Position numbers and translations under genes: made by a program. The notes under the pieces were generated by a model. The model was not told the DNA's origin and did no database searches. It worked only from the letters and a program-made list of their open reading frames with translations. DNA of 64,000 bases from Comamonadaceae bacterium. Lineage in GTDB: Bacteria; Pseudomonadota; Gammaproteobacteria; Burkholderiales; Burkholderiaceae_C. The stretch is from assembly GCA_947451385.1 (NCBI GenBank), contig CANFYZ010000002.1:46515-110514 (forward strand), read 5' to 3'. Positions 60,450 through 64,000 of the stretch are shown one piece after another (within the stretch, counting starts at the first letter, position 1; the number at the start of each line of letters is the position of its first letter).

Positions 60450-61087
60450 AATCGAGCGAACCGGTAGCCGTGACGCCTGAATACTGGGCCCAAGCCTGTC
60501 AGCACCTGATGAAAAAAGACCGGGTGATGAAGCGCCTGATCCCGCAGTTTGGTGACGCTTGTTTGCAGTCGCGCGGCGATGCCTTCGTGACCTTGGCGCG
60601 CAGCATTGTGGGACAGCAAATCTCGGTCAAAGCGGCACAAACCGTGTGGGACCGTTTTGCGGCGCTGTCTAAAAAAATCACCCCCGGCGGGGTGCTCAAG
60701 CTCAAAGTAGACGACATGCGGGCCGCGGGTTTGTCGGTGCGCAAGGTCGAGTATTTGGTGGACTTGGCGCTGCATTTTTCATCCAAACAGGTGCATGTCG
60801 CGGAATGGGCTGACATGGAGGACGAAGTCATCATCGACGAATTGGTGGCCATCCGCGGTATCGGTCGTTGGACCGCCGAGATGTTTTTGATGTTTTATCT
60901 GATGCGCCCCAACGTGCTGCCGCTGGACGATGTGGGTTTGATCAATGGCATCAGTCGCAACTATTTTTCGGGTGAACCCGTCAGTCGAAGCGATGCCCGC
61001 GAGGTGGCCCAAGCCTGGAAACCCTACTGCACCGTGGCGACTTGGTATATTTGGCGGTCTCTGGACCCGGTGCCTGTGGCGTATTGA
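60446..61087 (+). CDS. DNA-3-methyladenine glycosylase (AlkA/HhH-GPD family)
   Basis: [42 protein letters not shown]. Confidence 0.93.
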
Positions 61088-61153
61088 GTGGTCCAGAATT
61101 GAATTGTGAATGGCATGCCCCCCGAGGGCCTTGCACTGAAAGAGGAGTCCCCC

Positions 61154-62128
61154 TTGGCCAAAAAAACTTTTCTCGATTTTGAGCAACCCGTTGCCGAACT
61201 CGAAGCCAAGATCGAAGAGTTGCGCTATGTGCAAAACGAGTCCGCGGTCGACATTTCAGAAGAAATTGACCAGCTCAGCAAAAAGAGCCAACAACTCACC
61301 AAAGACATCTACAGCGACCTGAGCCCTTGGCAAATCACCAAGATCGCGCGTCACCCTGAGCGGCCTTACACGCTGGATTACATCAACGACATCTTCACGG
61401 ACTTCGTGGAGATGCATGGTGACCGTCACTTTGCCGACGACCTGTCTATCGTCGGCGGTTTGGCGCGTTTCAACGGCCAGGCTTGCATGGTGATTGGCCA
61501 CCAAAAAGGGCGTGACACCAAAGAGCGAGGCTTGCGTAACTTTGGCATGTGCAAGCCCGAGGGTTACCGCAAAGCCCTGCGTTTGATGAAGACGGCCGAG
61601 AAATTCAAACTTCCCATCTTCACCTTCGTCGACACCCCCGGCGCGTACCCGGGCATCGATGCCGAGGAGCGCAGCCAGTCCGAGGCCATTGGCCGCAATA
61701 TTTACGAAATGGCGCAACTCGAAGTGCCGATCATCACCACCATCATTGGCGAAGGCGGCTCGGGTGGCGCCTTGGCCATCTCGGTGGGCGACGCGGTGCT
61801 GATGCTGCAGTACGCGGTGTACTCGGTGATCAGCCCCGAAGGCTGTGCCTCCATTTTGTGGAAAACCGCTGACAAAGCCGAAGAAGCGGCCGAGGCGCTG
61901 GGGATCACCGCACACCGTCTCAAAGCCCTGAACCTGGTGGACAAAATCGTCAGCGAACCCGTGGGTGGCGCGCACCGCGACCACGCGCAAATGTCTGCCT
62001 TTTTGAAGCGCGCCCTGGCGGAGTCCTGGCGCCAAGTGGCGGACCTGAAGGTCAAAGAACTGCTCGAACGTCGCTACGCCCGCCTGAACAGCTATGGTCG
62101 TTTCACCGACACCAAAGCTGGCAAATAA
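61154..62128 (+). CDS. accA: Acetyl-CoA carboxylase carboxyltransferase subunit alpha
   Basis: [59 protein letters not shown] start most consistent with the family. Confidence 0.96.
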   Translation: MAKKTFLDFEQPVAELEAKIEELRYVQNESAVDISEEIDQLSKKSQQLTKDIYSDLSPWQITKIARHPERPYTLDYINDIFTDFVEMHGDRHFADDLSIVGGLARFNGQACMVIGHQKGRDTKERGLRNFGMCKPEGYRKALRLMKTAEKFKLPIFTFVDTPGAYPGIDAEERSQSEAIGRNIYEMAQLEVPIITTIIGEGGSGGALAISVGDAVLMLQYAVYSVISPEGCASILWKTADKAEEAAEALGITAHRLKALNLVDKIVSEPVGGAHRDHAQMSAFLKRALAESWRQVADLKVKELLERRYARLNSYGRFTDTKAGK

Positions 62129-62188
62129 GCCGGAACTTCAAGCACCACGCTCCGGGGCCCTGCGCGGCGCCCCGGCGAATTGAGTCTT

Positions 62189-63142
62189 ATGACCCCCACT
62201 TTGCCGCAGGCCCTGCAAGACTTTGCGCCCGGCTTGCCTTTGGCTGTGGCCCTGAGCGGCGGCGCCGACTCGACAGCGTTGCTGCATGCCTGTGCCCAAC
62301 GCTGGCCGGGGCAGGTGAGGGCGGTGCACATTCACCATGGACTGCAAGCAGCGGCCGACGCATTTGAGGCCCATTGCCAAACCGTCTGCGACGCCTTGTC
62401 GGTGCCTTTGGTCGCTGTCCGTGTGCAAGCGCAACCCGAACCAGGTCAAAGCCCTGAAGACGCCGCACGAAATGCCCGCTACGCCGCACTGGCGCAAGCC
62501 GTTCGCACGCATTCGCAACTTGCTGGCGTGCACGATGTGGCGCTGGCGCAGCACGCCGACGACCAAGTGGAAACCTTGCTGCTCGCCTTGTCCCGTGGTG
62601 CCGGATTGCCGGGGCTGGCCAGCATGCCGGCGGCGTGGTCGCGGGGTGGTTTGCAATGGCACCGCCCTTTGCTGCGGGTGGCCGGGAAAGACCTGCTGCA
62701 GTGGCTGACCGCGCAAGACTTGGCTTGGATCGAAGACCCCACCAACCAAGATGGGCGCTACACCCGCAACCGCATTCGAGCCCAAGTCCTGCCCGCGCTG
62801 GAGGCCGCTTTCACGGGCTGGCGCGACACCTTTGCGCGCAGTGCCAGCCACTGCGCCGCCGCACAAGACGCGCTGACCGAGTTGGCCGAAATGGATTTGC
62901 AACAAACGGGGCTGCCGCCTCGCATCGTGGCCTTGCAAGCGCTCAGCCCAGCGCGGCGCGTGAACGTGCTGCGGCACTGGCTCAGCGTGCATCACCACAC
63001 CCGCCCCAGCACGGCGCAAATGGACGCCCTGGTGCCCCAAATTTTGGCCTGTACCACCCGGGGTCATCGGCTGCACCTGAAGGTGGGCGCCGGTTTTGTG
63101 GTGCGCCAGGGCGATGCCCTGCACTGGACCGCACAGCCCTGA
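62189..63142 (+). CDS. tilS: tRNA(Ile)-lysidine synthetase
   Basis: PP-loop motif LAVALSGGADSTALLH; HHGLQ; QHADDQVETLLLALSRGAGLPGL; WIEDPTNQDGRYTRNRIR. Confidence 0.96.
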   Translation: MTPTLPQALQDFAPGLPLAVALSGGADSTALLHACAQRWPGQVRAVHIHHGLQAAADAFEAHCQTVCDALSVPLVAVRVQAQPEPGQSPEDAARNARYAALAQAVRTHSQLAGVHDVALAQHADDQVETLLLALSRGAGLPGLASMPAAWSRGGLQWHRPLLRVAGKDLLQWLTAQDLAWIEDPTNQDGRYTRNRIRAQVLPALEAAFTGWRDTFARSASHCAAAQDALTELAEMDLQQTGLPPRIVALQALSPARRVNVLRHWLSVHHHTRPSTAQMDALVPQILACTTRGHRLHLKVGAGFVVRQGDALHWTAQP

Positions 63143-63212
63143 ACCAGCCCCCCGGGGCGGCTGCCCCAGCCGTTACAATGCTTGGTTTTGCTGCAGCTAG
63201 AAAAAATATCCA

Positions 63213-64000
63213 ATGGCATTGATCGTACATAAATACGGCGGCACCTCCATGGGGTCGACCGAGCGCATACGCAACGTGGCCAAACGTGTCGCCAAATGGG
63301 CGCGCGCAGGCCATCACATGGTGGTGGTCCCCAGTGCCATGAGCGGTGAAACCAACCGCTTACTGGGTCTGGCCAAAGAGCTGGCCCCCACTAAAACCGA
63401 CTCGGCCTACCACCGCGAACTCGACGCTTTGGCCGCTACAGGCGAGCAGGCCTCATCGGCATTGTTGGCCATTGCCTTGCAAGCCGAAGGCATGCCTTCG
63501 GTCAGCTATGCCGGCTGGCAAGTGCCCATCAAAACCAATGACGCCTACACCAAGGCCCGCATCGAGTCGATTGACGATGCCCGCGTGCGCGCTGACTTGA
63601 ACGCCGGCAAGGTCGTCATCGTTACCGGCTTTCAGGGTGTGGACGAGGCCGGCAACATCACCACCTTGGGCCGTGGCGGCTCGGACACTTCAGCCGTGGC
63701 TGTGGCCGCCGCCATGAAAGCCGACGAATGCCTGATCTACACCGATGTGGACGGTGTCTACACCACCGACCCCCGCGTGGTGCCCGAAGCCCGTCGCCTG
63801 CTGACGGTGAGCTTTGAAGAGATGCTGGAGATGGCCTCCATGGGCTCCAAAGTCTTGCAAATTCGTTCGGTGGAGTTTGCTGGCAAATACAAGGTGCCGA
63901 TGCGGGTGCTGTCCAGCTTCACCCCATGGGACATCGACATTCACGAAGAAGCCAAATCAGGCACATTGATCACTTTTGAGGAAGACGAAAAAATGGAACA
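63213..64000 (+). CDS. lysC: Aspartate kinase, 3' truncated by window edge
   Basis: Read directly (not in ORF track): [26 protein letters not shown]...[32 protein letters not shown]. Confidence 0.97.
   Translation, partial: MALIVHKYGGTSMGSTERIRNVAKRVAKWARAGHHMVVVPSAMSGETNRLLGLAKELAPTKTDSAYHRELDALAATGEQASSALLAIALQAEGMPSVSYAGWQVPIKTNDAYTKARIESIDDARVRADLNAGKVVIVTGFQGVDEAGNITTLGRGGSDTSAVAVAAAMKADECLIYTDVDGVYTTDPRVVPEARRLLTVSFEEMLEMASMGSKVLQIRSVEFAGKYKVPMRVLSSFTPWDIDIHEEAKSGTLITFEEDEKME

Noticed and set aside
62152-62175. CCGGGGC-N10-GCCCCGG inverted repeat between accA and tilS
   Set aside because: GC-rich stem without a U-tract; could be chance in this base composition.

Overview
This 64-kb window looks like ordinary, gene-dense betaproteobacterial chromosome (probably Burkholderiales/Comamonadaceae; the taxonomy is inferred from gene content and order). 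No CRISPR array, prophage, transposon, integron, rRNA or tRNA was recognised. In order it carries: (1) a microaerobic respiration locus, ccoI(partial)-ccoS-ccoNOQP-ccoG-ccoH, a small membrane protein, fnr and hemN, with perfect FNR/ANR-type boxes at 1149-1162 and 7448-7461; (2) two TauE/SafE-family proteins; (3) a tripartite tricarboxylate transporter cluster with an acyl-CoA synthetase, a ketopantoate-reductase-like protein and a FAH-family hydrolase; (4) a probable 6S RNA downstream of zapA; (5) a cobalamin riboswitch followed by btuB, two BtuF-like proteins, btuC and btuD; (6) a branched-chain amino acid-type ABC transporter with fused LivH-LivM permeases; (7) trhO and dnaE; (8) a probably 5'-truncated adhesin/dockerin-like protein; (9) an MgtC/DUF4010 protein and a YhgE/Pip-like protein; (10) ybgC-tolQRA followed by a Bug-type binding protein; (11) nusB-ribH-ribBA-ribE-ribD-nrdR-glyA with an inserted minor-pilin cluster; (12) a long DUF349 protein with an RG/GD-rich segment; (13) lpxH, two cyclophilins, cysS, alkA-like, accA, tilS and the 5' part of lysC. 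ccoS, ccoQ and lysC are missing from the ORF track and were read directly. I did not find a convincing new multi-gene system. The best leads are the truncated dockerin-like gene, the uncharacterised Ttt/ligase/FAH cluster, the paired BtuF-like proteins and the RG-rich DUF349 protein.
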